In this document: positions 21,091 to 32,300 of the stretch, in pieces
Layout: each line of letters starts with the position of its first letter
Numbering within the stretch: the stretch's first letter is position 1
Source: Paragorgia papillata
Lineage: Eukaryota; Cnidaria; Anthozoa; Scleralcyonacea; Coralliidae
Assembly: GCA_035771165.1 (NCBI GenBank)
Contig: JAWNZC010000471.1
Span: 1,210,001-1,274,000, forward strand
Direction of reading: 5' to 3'
DNA: 64,000 nt
Program-made: the position numbers and the translations under genes
The notes under the pieces: model-generated
Seen by the model: only the letters and a program-made list of their open reading frames with translations
What the model was told of the DNA's origin: nothing
The model's database searches: none

Positions 21091-24000
21091 CTAGAAATAA
21101 AAATTCACATTTCTGTCTCTTTTTCCTCCTCTTCTTCCACCTCTTCCGCCTCGTCTACCTCGCCTTGGATTGTCCGGGCAATTTCTTTTTAAGTGCCCCT
21201 GCCTATGGCAGTAGTGACACGATCTATCTGCAACAAAAAAAACCCCGGAATTTGACGTACTCACTGTAAGCAAAAGTAGTTAAAATCGGTTTTGGTACGC
21301 TAATGAATATATGTGCAATCCCATACAAATCTCATTTTCGTTGTAAGAATTGCAAAAAATGAATTCTTAACAAAATAGTATATAGCAATTATACATATGA
21401 ATATATATGTAAAAGTTAGACTTTTATATGTATAAGCGATTCTTTTATAGGAAACAGAAGAACAATTTAACTAAGAACAAAGATTAAAATCTTAATAAAT
21501 GTTTTAACAAGAAGGCACTTGGAGACAGTATATACTGTGCCTCCGCCAGCGAATTATTAGAGACGTTCAAAAAGAAATTGTTTAAAGTGGCAGTACGACC
21601 AAAAATCGTTAACGATTTTTGCGGCTTAATCACTTCTTATGCTTAGAAGTTATACAAATATAAGAGTAAAAGCAACTTTAAGGTTGATTTGAGTGCATAA
21701 ACATCGATTAAATGTCGTATAATTTGGCATAAAATCACTCCGCCATTGCGTTTTTGGAGTCCGCGAAATCAGACAGCGGTACTACTTTGTGACGTCATCT
21801 ACTCAACACAAACGCGTGATAAACCAGCCAAACTATAGAGAACGTCTTGTTGATTTGTTATACCTGTTTTGTTAAAAACGTCTTCACCTTCCGAGTCGAG
21901 TTCTAGAAACTCTGACAGCGAAAGCGAAATTTATGCGGACATTGCTGGTATGGATGGGGTCAACAATGAAGTGTTTGACAACGATCTAGAGCCGCCTGTA
22001 ATGACTATATGAGGAAGAAGCGCACCAGAGGAAGCGCACATAATTTTAGAATATGAAGGAGAATACAAGAGAACAACAAGAACAGCAGGAATTTTCATTT
22101 TTCAAGACGTTTTATTAAACCATGAAGTCCCAATGCAATCACGAAGTCCCAGTGCAATCATGGTACGTAGTTATTAAAATTTTATTATTGAGAGAATCAT
22201 CGGTTGTGTGGTTAGGTGTATAATTAAAGTGTTCGTGTTGCTCTCTTGAAGGTGTCGTTGCTGTTGTGAGATTGGAGCCGTGCCGGAAAAAACTAACAGT
22301 GCTTGGACGATACGGAGAATCAAACTCGCTGTATTACCGAACACCCAGGATTCAACGTCGTTTGTTTACTACGCATTTTATTATGAGCCACGGATATATT
22401 TTATACACGGCGTTCGACGTCCGACGCAGACCTGATTACATTTCTAACATCATGCATTGACTCCCTCTGTGACTCTGTTGTCGTATTTACATGTAACATC
22501 TAGAATATAATTGATAAAATCTAAATACGTCATTGTCACCATACTGTATATGCATTTACATGTAGCTGAACCATATCATAGTATTTTGCTATTACCAATA
22601 GTTGTATTTTATTATAATATATCATGAATATATGTAACATTTTTATCCGTTTATATACTGTCTACTATTAACTGCGCGGCCCATTTTTTTGTATCTGAAT
22701 AGTACCGCCGTCTTTCTACTTAAACTATTCTTTGTTTTGAATAACTGGACCTTCTTCAGGCATTTGTTTTCTCTTCCGATTTCCAGTAGACTACCGGCTA
22801 AAATTAAAATATACTGGTTGAGTGGTTGTCAAAACAAACTACATGCATTATATTGTTATTGAATACTGTCATAGTGTCATTTTACAGCGGCGGCGCGCAG
22901 AAGTACATTTACCTGTGAAACTGCAATGTATTCTCTTGCATCTGTACATTCTTGTACGGTACGGGTTTCTTCATTCGGCTAACTGTTTTATTACATGTTA
23001 TGATGTTCAGGAAAAATTGAGATTTACCTTACATAACCAACTTACCTCTTTAGGGCTTCATATCTGGTGCATGGCATTTCAGGTGCACGTTCGGCGCTGC
23101 TAACATTTCTGGCATTTTCTTGCACGTTTTGCGAACTGAACAATTCTTTAACGGCCTATAAAATTTTCAAGGTCCACGCAATATTTTTATTGTTAGCTAC
23201 ATGTGTGAACAAATTTGATCCGATAATGAAACACGAGTCATAACAAGTTTGTGCAGTTACTCTTCGTTGGCTTCTCTTCGACGACGGACTTTTGGTTTCC
23301 ATATTGACGGGTTTAAGTCATCTTTTAGGCAACGAAAGCTCGCACCTTTGGCCCCTTACGTGACGCCTTTCTAAACAATGATCAGCAAAATGCGCAGAGC
23401 AAATAACAAAGTTGGTTCAAATTAGCGCGATATGTTTTAACCGAAAATAAACCCAAACAAGACGCTTTTTAGTTGTGGGGTTCTGGTGAAGCGAAATGCC
23501 AGCATTACGATCAGCGCAGTTACTACACCCTTGAACAACACAAGGGGATGGTGGCATAATTTTGTATTGCTTTTCAAAAAACTTTATTACATATAAAAAC
23601 GTAGAATAAGTCGGGAAGACGCGTTTAAACTATGTACGTATATAGTAGGATATATGAATCTTCTTGTAGAGTGTTGAGTAGATGACGTCACAACGAGCTA
23701 CCGCTATTGATAAATTGCAGGCTCCAAAAAAATTCGAAATCAAGCCAAGTGCTCGTAAAAGATGCTTGAATTCTGATAGAAAACATTTTCTAAAATCGTT
23801 TTTAAATACATGGTAAGTCATATTAGGACCATAAGAAGTATTTTGGCTAAAAAAAACGCAAAGTGAAAATTGGATCGTACTGCCACTTTAACTGAGATAA
23901 TGAGCTATCCCGCTGGCGTATAGCGTACGAGACTTACACGAGCTTAAAGTCGGATGCCGCCAGGAAATAGTTAAGTGATGTCGGATCCATTTATGTATAC

Positions 24001-26274
24001 GCCTCTGCAACAATTAGTGGTCGGTAGAATTGTCTAGAGTTCCTTATATAAACCCTATTAAAAATTGAGCTAGGAATAGGCAATTGTTAATCTTTACTCA
24101 ATTTACCGTGTGAGTCAATGAGGCAATTCTATATGAACCGCAAGTGTTGTGAGGGCGTATATGCTTGATTTAATATAATATGCCTGATAAAGTCGTTTTT
24201 ATATTAAGCGATTTTTTAACAAAGGGTAACGCCTATGTCAAACGTCGCTCTTCTCATGTGCCGAAATCAGCATATTAATTAAACAAAGGATTAGGTTCGG
24301 CGCATAAGAAAAGTGACGTTGACATAGGTCTAAGAAAACTTTCTGTTTTGTCTTCTAAAAAGATCGCCAAAAGAAAACTGGCTTAAGTTATCCTGATTGT
24401 CAGTGTAGCACTGCAAAGCGCCGTAAAATATAAATCCGACTTAACTGTGCCGCATGTGTGTGACACGTCACTATACGACAGATTCTTATGCGCCGCCTTT
24501 CCTGTTTTTGGCAACTGTCTTGACTCGAGTAAAACAATCGGCAACAATCCAAACTGCGACTTTCATTTAACGCAACCAATAGCTCGCATTCTCCAATTTT
24601 CTTCAACAAGCTGAATAACCCGTAACTGCATGGTTAATGATATACGTTGTTTTTAGAACAGAACTAGACGAATTATCCATTACATCGATCTATTTGCTGA
24701 GATATAAAAACGGGTAACATTCCAAAAAATGGTTTTGTAGGTCAGAACTGTGGCTCATGTTATGCCGACGGGTTTTTATTTTTTCAATCTTACTCGTGCA
24801 TTGTCTTTATCTCGACAACTCTCTGTTGTATTAGATTTTCAGTATAAAAACAAGATAATTTTTTTTTGTTAATTTGGCATGAGCCGAGTGTATTACTTGG
24901 TGACAGATTGGAGCCAGTTCTAGGTCGAAAGGGAAACCGCCTGTGAGGATTTGTAGCCTATGTCAAATTTGCGCAAAATACTTTAGAACATTATTATGCT
25001 AGCGTCTGGCTAGCATTCAGAAGGTTGCAGGTTCGAGTCCCGCTTAGAGCTCAGAGTTTTTCTGAGTATTAGTAACTAACACAGCTTGTACAGCAAACAG
25101 CAAACAACTGACAATTGTTATATTCATAACTATACAGTTAGAAACGAATTAGAATTAGATACATAATTTAATGCCTATATTATCACTATTTGTAACTTTA
25201 CTTTAAAATCAATTTACAGTTGATTTCATATAGCTTCGCCCCCCTTCAGTGTTCCGACTATGTAAACGTTGACAGTTATCCAATGAAACGAGCTTTGATT
25301 AAAAGCTCGCAATTTGATTTGATAATTTGGTTTGTTTACGTAGTTCCCAAGCTCTGAACTTTCCGAACTTCCTAACGATTTTCGCAACACACGGGGATAA
25401 AGTAATATGGTAAATATCTCACCTTCCGTTTTTTCTGGCAGCTGTGACCCAACTGTTGTTGCCTCTGGCAGCTGTGCCTCGGCTGTTGTCGCTTGTACTG
25501 GGTAGCTAGGGACGACGTTTTTTTCTTCTAATCTTCTTATTAGCTCCCTGTTGAACGTGGTCATTTCTACATTAAGTAAACAAGAATTCAATGATCGGTT
25601 ATAGTTATGTTTATACGATTGTTTTTCACAAGATCATTATCACTATTCAGACACACACATCTCAACTTTTGCTTTCTTTTCCTTTTGGTGTTATGTTTAC
25701 TTAATTAAGGCGGTTTTTGTTTTTGCTTTTGATGCTGGAATATTAACAAGTCTAACAACCCGCTCTATTCGTGTTAAATTAATTGATTGTTTGGCAAATA
25801 CCTTCCATTTTCTCCATCATTGTTTTCAGTACGTCTAGAAATAAATGAAAGTTCTTCGTTACGTCAATATTGTTTTTAATTAACATTATATGCTCTAGAG
25901 ACATTGACTTATGAGATCATGCGCATGCACTCGTCATATTTCAAGAAAGATTACGCCAAAGATTATCCATACCACCCAATGCTCCACTTTCAGGATTTTG
26001 CTCTGCAAATAAAAAGGAGCAAGTATGAGCGTTTCAGCGTTATTGTCCATAGTTCATTGTTATAAATTACAAATCAAATAAATTAGCCATGCAATTGATT
26101 AGTTACGAAAAGTGTTTAGCGAAACAATTTACCTCTACTCTCTTGATGCTCCTGATCACCTGCGATTGAAAGAAAATTCGTATGCGAGTTAAAATATTAT
26201 ATATATAAACGTTTGTAATAGTACTTGTTATTTATTTACTTACTTTCCATTTGTGTTTCGCGTGAATCCGCCAT
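21091..26274 (-). CDS. Micro-exon gene with CCHC zinc knuckle and RGG tail (core gene of the giant element)
   Basis: Five exons were placed by hand: 26274-26244, 26159-26133 (27 nt), 26002-25976 (27 nt), 25566-25423 and 21227-21091, joined in phase 1 at every junction with GT/AG borders. The start is ATG at 26274. The first ~30 residues are acidic/polar (Glu, Gln, Ser). Exon 4 encodes a short charged helix (FNRELIRRLEEKN) and a Thr/Pro/Gln-rich stretch with a repeated QLPE motif. The last exon has a CCHC zinc knuckle (CHYCHRQGHLKRNC, C-x2-C-x4-H-x4-C) followed by Arg/Gly-rich repeats and a stop. Such a tail binds single-stranded nucleic acid. Further exons may lie in the 4.2-kb gap, which also hosts a TTAA transposon. 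CCHC knuckles end many Mutator transposases and Gag proteins, so this may be a remnant of the element's own protein. No function is assigned. Confidence 0.65.
21880..22462 (+). pseudogene. P2X7 cytoplasmic-domain-like gene remnant
   Basis: Coding-like sequence starts near 21880 with a Ser/Glu/Asp-rich stretch (SSSRNSDSESEIYADIAGM) and stops at about 22013. Downstream, about 22255-22460 encodes a cysteine-rich segment (CRCCCEIGAVPEK) and, after a frameshift, RCITEHPGFNVVCL. That is the signature of the zinc-binding C-terminal domain of P2X7-type receptors, known as stand-alone proteins in many invertebrates. A stop follows at about 22383, so the copy is broken. The channel part (TM1, ectodomain, TM2) is absent, so this is not an ion channel. 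Lies convergent to the THAP remnant. Confidence 0.65.
23330..23557 (-). pseudogene. THAP zinc-finger domain remnant
   Basis: From ATG at 23557 the minus strand reads CVVQGCSNCADRNAGISLH, then a tryptophan block (KKRLVWVYFRLKH). After an in-frame stop at about 23460 comes ICSAHFADHC. These match the C2CH THAP module: paired cysteines, the invariant Trp, and C-x2-H-F near the end. THAP domains are the DNA-binding part of P-element and Kolobok transposases. The downstream catalytic region is not recognised. Confidence 0.8.
24225..24335. repeat. Foldback
   Basis: CCTATGTCAAACGTCGCTCTTCTCATGTGCCGAA (first 20 bases CCTATGTCAAACGTCGCTCT) is mirrored by TTCGGCGCATAAGAAAAGTGACGTTGACATAGG (last part GTGACGTTGACATAGG) with few mismatches. 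A further GCGCCGCCTTTCC word lies at 24490. Confidence 0.7.
25005..25115 (+). mobile_element. tRNA-derived SINE, copy 1
   Basis: B-box GGTTCGAGTCC at 25029 preceded by AGAAGGTTGCA, with a tail CAGAGTTTTTCTGAG ... CACAGCTTGTA ... AACAACTGA that recurs at 63660-63735. The 5' half of the tRNA-like head is degraded. Confidence 0.75.
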
Positions 26275-26344
26275 ACTATATTTTCAAACTCTTTCCTTGT
26301 TCAATATACTAACACCAAGTGATTGAATATACTAACACCAAGTG

Positions 26345-29300
26345 ATTAAAGAGCATGAAATTCAGTATAACATATGTAAATTTAAAAAAATCGTATAGAA
26401 TAGCGGCTGAGATTTTTGTACTTTTTCTGAGGAAATCTGAAATATACAGCATAACCGCCGTCAGTCGTATTAATGACGCCGCGCCGCAATTTGTTTAAAG
26501 CTTGCCTGCGTCGTTCATGGGTCAATGCCACTCCGGTGACTTATACTAGATTAAAGAGCATGAAATTCTGTATAACATATGTAAATTTAAAAAAATCGTA
26601 TAGAATAGCGGCTGAGAAATTTGTACTTTTTCTGAGGAAATCTGAAATATACAGCATAACCGCCGTCAGTCGTTTTAATGACGCCGCGGCGCAATTTGTT
26701 TAAAGCTTGCCTGCGTCGTTCATGGGTCTATGCCACTCTGGTGACTTATACTAGATTAAAGAGCATGAAATTCTGTATAACATATGTAAATTAAAAAAAA
26801 TCGTATAGAATAGCGGCTGAGCGATTTGTGTTTATATCTGATGTAATAAGAAATATACAACATAATCCCCGTCAGTCGTATTAATGACGCCGCGCCGCAA
26901 TTTGTTTAAAGCTTGCCTGCGTCGTTCATGGGTCTATGCCACTCCGGTGACTTATACTAGATCAAAGAGCATGAAATTCAGTATAACATATGTAAATTTA
27001 AAAAAATCGTATAGAATAGCGGCTGAGAAATTTGTACTTTTTCTGAGGAAATCTGAAATATACAGCATAACCGCCGTCAGTCGTTTTAATGACGCCGCGG
27101 CGCAATTTGTTTAAAGCTTGCCTGCTTCGTTCATGGGTATATGCCACTCTGGTGACTTATACTAGATTAAAGAGCATGAAATTCTGTATAACATATGTAA
27201 ATTAAAAAAAATCGTATAGAATAGCGGCTGAGAAATTTGTACTTTTTTTTAGGAAATCTGAAATATACAACATAACATCCGTCAGTCGTATAAATAACGC
27301 CGCGCAGCTATTTGTTTAAAGCTTGCCTGCGTCGTTCATGGGTCTATGCCACTCTGGTGACTTATACTAGATTAAAGAGCATGAAATTCTGTATAACATA
27401 TGTAAATTAAACAAAATCGTATAGAATAGCGGCTGAGCGATTTGTGTTTATATCTGATGTAATAAGAAATATACAACATAATCCCCGTCAGTCGTATTAA
27501 AGACGCCGCGCCGCAATTTGTTTAAAGCTTGCCTGCGTCGTTCATGGGTCTATGCCACTCTGGTGACTTATACTAGATTAAAGAGCATGAAATTCTGTAT
27601 AACATATCCAAATTAAAAAAAATCGTATAGAATAGCGGCTGAGAAAATTGTACCTTTTGTGAGGAAATCTGAAATATACAGCATAACCGCGGTCAGTCGT
27701 TTTAATGACGACGCGGCGCAATTTGTTTAAAGCTTGCCTGCGTCGTTCATGGGTCTATGCCACTCTGGGGACTTATACTAGATTAAAGAGCATGAAATTC
27801 TGTATAACATATGTAAATTAAAAAAAATCGTATAGAATAGCGGCTGAGCGATTTGTGTTTATATCTGATGTAATAAGAAATATACAACATAATCCCCGTC
27901 AGTCGTATTAAAGACGCCGCGCCGCAATTTGTTTAAAGCTTGCCTGCGTCGTTCATGGGTCTATGCCACTCTGGTGACTTATACTAGATTAAAGAGCATG
28001 CAATTCTGTATAACATATCCAAATTAAAAAAAATCGTATAGAATAGCGGCTGAGAAAATTGTACCTTTTGTGAGGAAATCTGAAATATACAGCATAACCG
28101 CGGTCAGTCGTTTTAATGACGACGCGGCGCAATTTGTTTAAAGCTTGCCTGCGTCGTTCATGGGTCTATGCCACTCTGGTGACTTATACTAGATTAAAGA
28201 GCATGAAATTCTGTATAACATATGTAAATTAAAAAAAATCGTATAGAATAGCGGCTGAGAAATTTGTACTTTTTCTGAGGAAATCTGAAATATACAACAT
28301 AACATCCGTCAGTCGTATAAATAACGCCGCGCCGCTATTTGTTTAAAGCTTCCCTGCGTCGTTCATGGGTCTATGCCACTATGGGAACTTATACTACATT
28401 AAAGAGCATGAAATTCTGTGTAACATATGTAAATTAAAAAAAATCGTATAGAATAGCGCCTGAGAAAATTGTACCTTTTCTGAAGAAATCTGAAACATAC
28501 AGCATGCAACCGCCGTCAATCGTTTTAATGCGCCGCGGCGCAATTTGTTTAAAGCTTGCTTGCCTGCGTCGTTCATGGGTCTATGCCACTCTGGGGACTT
28601 ATACTAGATTAAAGAGCATGAAATTCTGTATAACATATGTAAATTAAAAAAAATCGTATAGAATAGCGGCTGAGAAATTTGTGTTTATATCTGATGTAAT
28701 AATAAATATACAACATAATTCCCGGTCAGTTGTTTTAATGACTCCGCGGCGCAATTTGTTTAAAGCTTGCCTGCGTCGTAGATGGGTCTATGCCACTCTG
28801 GGGACTTATACTACATTAAAGAGCATGAAATTTTGTATAACATATGTAAATTAAAAAAGATCGTATAGAATAGCGGCTGAGAAAATTGTACTGTTTCTGA
28901 GGAAATCTGAAATATACAACATAACCGCCGTCAGCTCGTATTAATGACGCCGCGGCGCAATTTGTTTAAAGCTTGCCTGCGTCGTTCGTGGGTCTATGCC
29001 ACTCTGGGGACTTATTCTAGATTAAAGAGCATGAAATTCTGTATAACCTATCCAAATTAAAGAAAATCGTATAGAATAGCGGCTGAGAAAATTGTACCTT
29101 TTGTGAGGAAATCTGAAATATACAGCATAACCGCGGTCAGTCGTTTTAATGACGACGCGGCGCAATTTGTTTAAAGCTTGCCTGCGTCGTTCATGGGTCT
29201 ATGCCACTCTGGTGACTTATACTAGATTAAAGAGCATGAAATTCTGTATAACATATGTAAATTAAAAAAAATCGTATAGAATAGCGGCTGAGAAATTTGT

Positions 29301-32300
29301 ACTTTTTCTGAGGAAATCTGAAATATACAACATAACATCCGTCAGTCGTATAAATAACGCCGCGCCGCTATTTGTTTAAAGCTTCCCTGCGTCGTTCATG
29401 GGTCTATGCCACTATGGGAACTTATACTACATTAAAGAGCATGAAATTCTGTGTAACATATGTAAATTAAAAAAAATCGTATAGAATAGCGCCTGAGAAA
29501 ATTGTACCTTTTCTGAAGAAATCTGAAACATACAGCATGCAACCGCCGTCAATCGTTTTAATGCGCCGCGGCGCAATTTGTTTAAAGCTTGCTTGCCTGC
29601 GTCGTTCATGGGTCTATGCCACTCTGGGGACTTATACTAGATTAAAGAGCATGAAATTCTGTATAACATATGTAAATTAAAAAAAATCGTATAGAATAGC
29701 GGCTGAGAAATTTGTGTTTATATCTGATGTAATAATAAATATATACAACATAATTCCCGGTCAGTTGTTTTAATGACTCCGCGGCGCAATTTGTTTAAAG
29801 CTTGCCTGCGTCGTAGATGGGTCTATGCCACTCTGGGGACTTATACTACATTAAAGAGCATGAAATTTTGTATAACATATGTAAATTAAAAAAGATCGTA
29901 TAGAATAGCGGCTGAGAAAATTGTACTGTTTCTGAGGAAATCTGAAATATACAACATAACCGCCGTCAGCTCGTATTAATGACGCCGCGGCGCAATTTGT
30001 TTAAAGCTTGCCTGCGTCGTTCGTGGGTCTATGCCACTCTGGGGACTTACTCTAGATTAAAGAGCATGAAATTCTGTATAACCTATCCAAATTAAAGAAA
30101 ATCGTATAGAATAGCGGCTGAGAAAATTGTACCTTTTGTGAGGAAATCTGAAACATACAACATAACCGCCGTCAGCTCGTATTAATGACGCCGCGGCGCA
30201 ATTTGTTTAAAGCTTGCCTGCGTCGTTCGTGGGTCTATGCCACTCTGGGGACTTACTCTAGATTAAAGAGCATGAAATTCTGTATAACCTATCCAAATTA
30301 AAGAAAATCGTATAGAATAGCGGCTGAGAAAATTGTACCTTTTGTGAGGAAATCTGAAATATACAGCATAACCGCGGTCAGTCGTTTTAATGACGACGCG
30401 GCGCAATTTGTTTAAAGCTTGCCTGCGTCGTTCATGGGTCTATGCCACTCTGGTGATGACTTATACTAGATTAAAGAGCATGAAATTCTGTATAACATAC
30501 GTAAATTAAAAAAAATCGTATAGAATAGCGGCTGATAAATTTGTGTTTATATCTGATGTAATATGATATATACAACATAACATCCGTGAGTCGTTTTAAT
30601 GACGCCGCGGCGCAATTTGTTTAAAGCTTGCCTGCGTCGTTCATGGGTCTATGCCACTCTGGGGACTTATACTGGATTAAAGAGCATGAAATTCTGTACA
30701 ACATATGCAAATTTAAAAAAAATCGTATAGAATAGCGCCTGAGATAATTGTGTTTATATCTGAGGTAATCTGAAATATGCAACGAACTCCCGTCAGTGGT
30801 ATTAATAACGCCGCGCCGCAATTTGTTTAACGCTCGCCTGCGTTTTTCATGGGTCTGTGCCACTCTGGAGACTTTTACCAGATTAAAGAGCATGAAATTC
30901 TGTACAACATATGTAAATTTAAAAAAATCGTATAGAATAGCGGCTGAGAAATTTGTGTTTATATCTGATGTAATAATAAATATACAACATAATTCCCGGT
31001 CAGTTGTTTTAATGACTCCGCGGCGCAATTTGTTTAAAGCTTGCCTGCGTCGTAGATGGGTCTATGCCACTCTGGGGACTTATACTACATTAAAGAGCAT
31101 GAAATTTTGTATAACATATGTAAATTAAAAAAAATCGTATAGAATAGCGGCTGAGAAAATTGTACTGTTTCTGAGGAAATCTGAAATATACAACATAACC
31201 GCCGGCAGCTCGTATTAATGACGCCGCGGCGCAATTTGTTTAAAGCTTGCCTGCGTCGTTCGTGGGTCTATGCCACTCTGGGGACTTACTCTAGATTAAA
31301 GAGCATGAAATTCTGTATAACATATCCAAATTAAAGAAAATCGTATAGAATAGCGGCTGAGAAAATTGTACCTTTTGTGAGGAAATCTGAAATATACAGC
31401 ATAACCGCGGTCAGTCGTTTTAATGACGACGCGGCGCAATTTGTTTAAAGCTTGCCTGCGTCGTTCATGGGTCTATGCCACTCTGGTGACTTATACTAGA
31501 TTAAAGAGCATGAAATTCTGTATAACATATGTAAATTAAAAAAAATCGTATAGAATAGCGGCTGATAAATTTGTGTTTATATCTGATGTAATATGATATA
31601 TACAACATAACATCCGTGAGTCGTTTTAATGACGCCGCGGCGCAATTTGTTTAAAGCTTGCCTGCGTCGTTCATGGGTCTATGCCACTCTGGGGACTTAT
31701 ACTGGATTAAAGAGCATGAAATTCTGTACAACATATGCAAATTTTAAAAAAATCGTATAGAATAGCGCCTGAGATAATTGTGTTTATATCTGAGGTAATC
31801 TGAAATATGCAACGAACTCCCGTCAGTGGTATTAATAACGCCGCGCCGCAATTTGTTTAACGCTCGCCTGCGTTTTTCATGGGTCTGTGCCACTCTGGAG
31901 ACTTATACCAGATTAAAGAGCATGAAATTCTGTACAACATATGTAAATTAAAAAAAATCGTATAGAATAGCGGCTGAGAAATTTGTGTTTATATCTGATG
32001 TAATAAGAAATATACAACATAATTCCCGGTCAGTTGTTTTAATGACTCCGCGGCGCAATTTGTTTAAAGCTTGCCTGCGTCGTTCATGGGTCTATGCCAC
32101 TCTGGGGACTTATACTGGATTAAAGAGCATGAAATTCTGTACAACATATGCAAATTTAAAAAAAATCGTATAGAATAGCGCCTGAGATAATTGTGTTTAT
32201 ATCTGAGGTAATCTGAAATATGCAACGAACTCCCGTCAGTGGTATTAATAACGCCGCGCCGCAATTTGTTTAACGCTCGCCTGCGTTTTTCATGGGTCTG

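Larger units (their letters stand above)
21582..23891 (-). mobile_element. TTAA-flanked THAP/P2X7-type transposon inside the core
   Basis: Begins TTAAAGTGGCAGTACGACC and ends with the complement GGATCGTACTGCCACTTTAA. Both ends share TGACGTCATCTACTCAACAC about 200 bp in (21800 plus, 23688 minus). Its termini align with those of 16468/40791 (TTAAAGTGxCAxT). Contains a THAP gene remnant on the minus strand from the right end and a P2X7-domain remnant on the plus strand from the left end. It sits in the large intron of the core gene. Confidence 0.8.

Noticed and set aside
22255..22462. A P2X ion-channel gene
   Set aside because: Only the cytoplasmic zinc-binding domain signature is present. No transmembrane or ectodomain cysteines are seen, and it is frameshifted inside a transposon.
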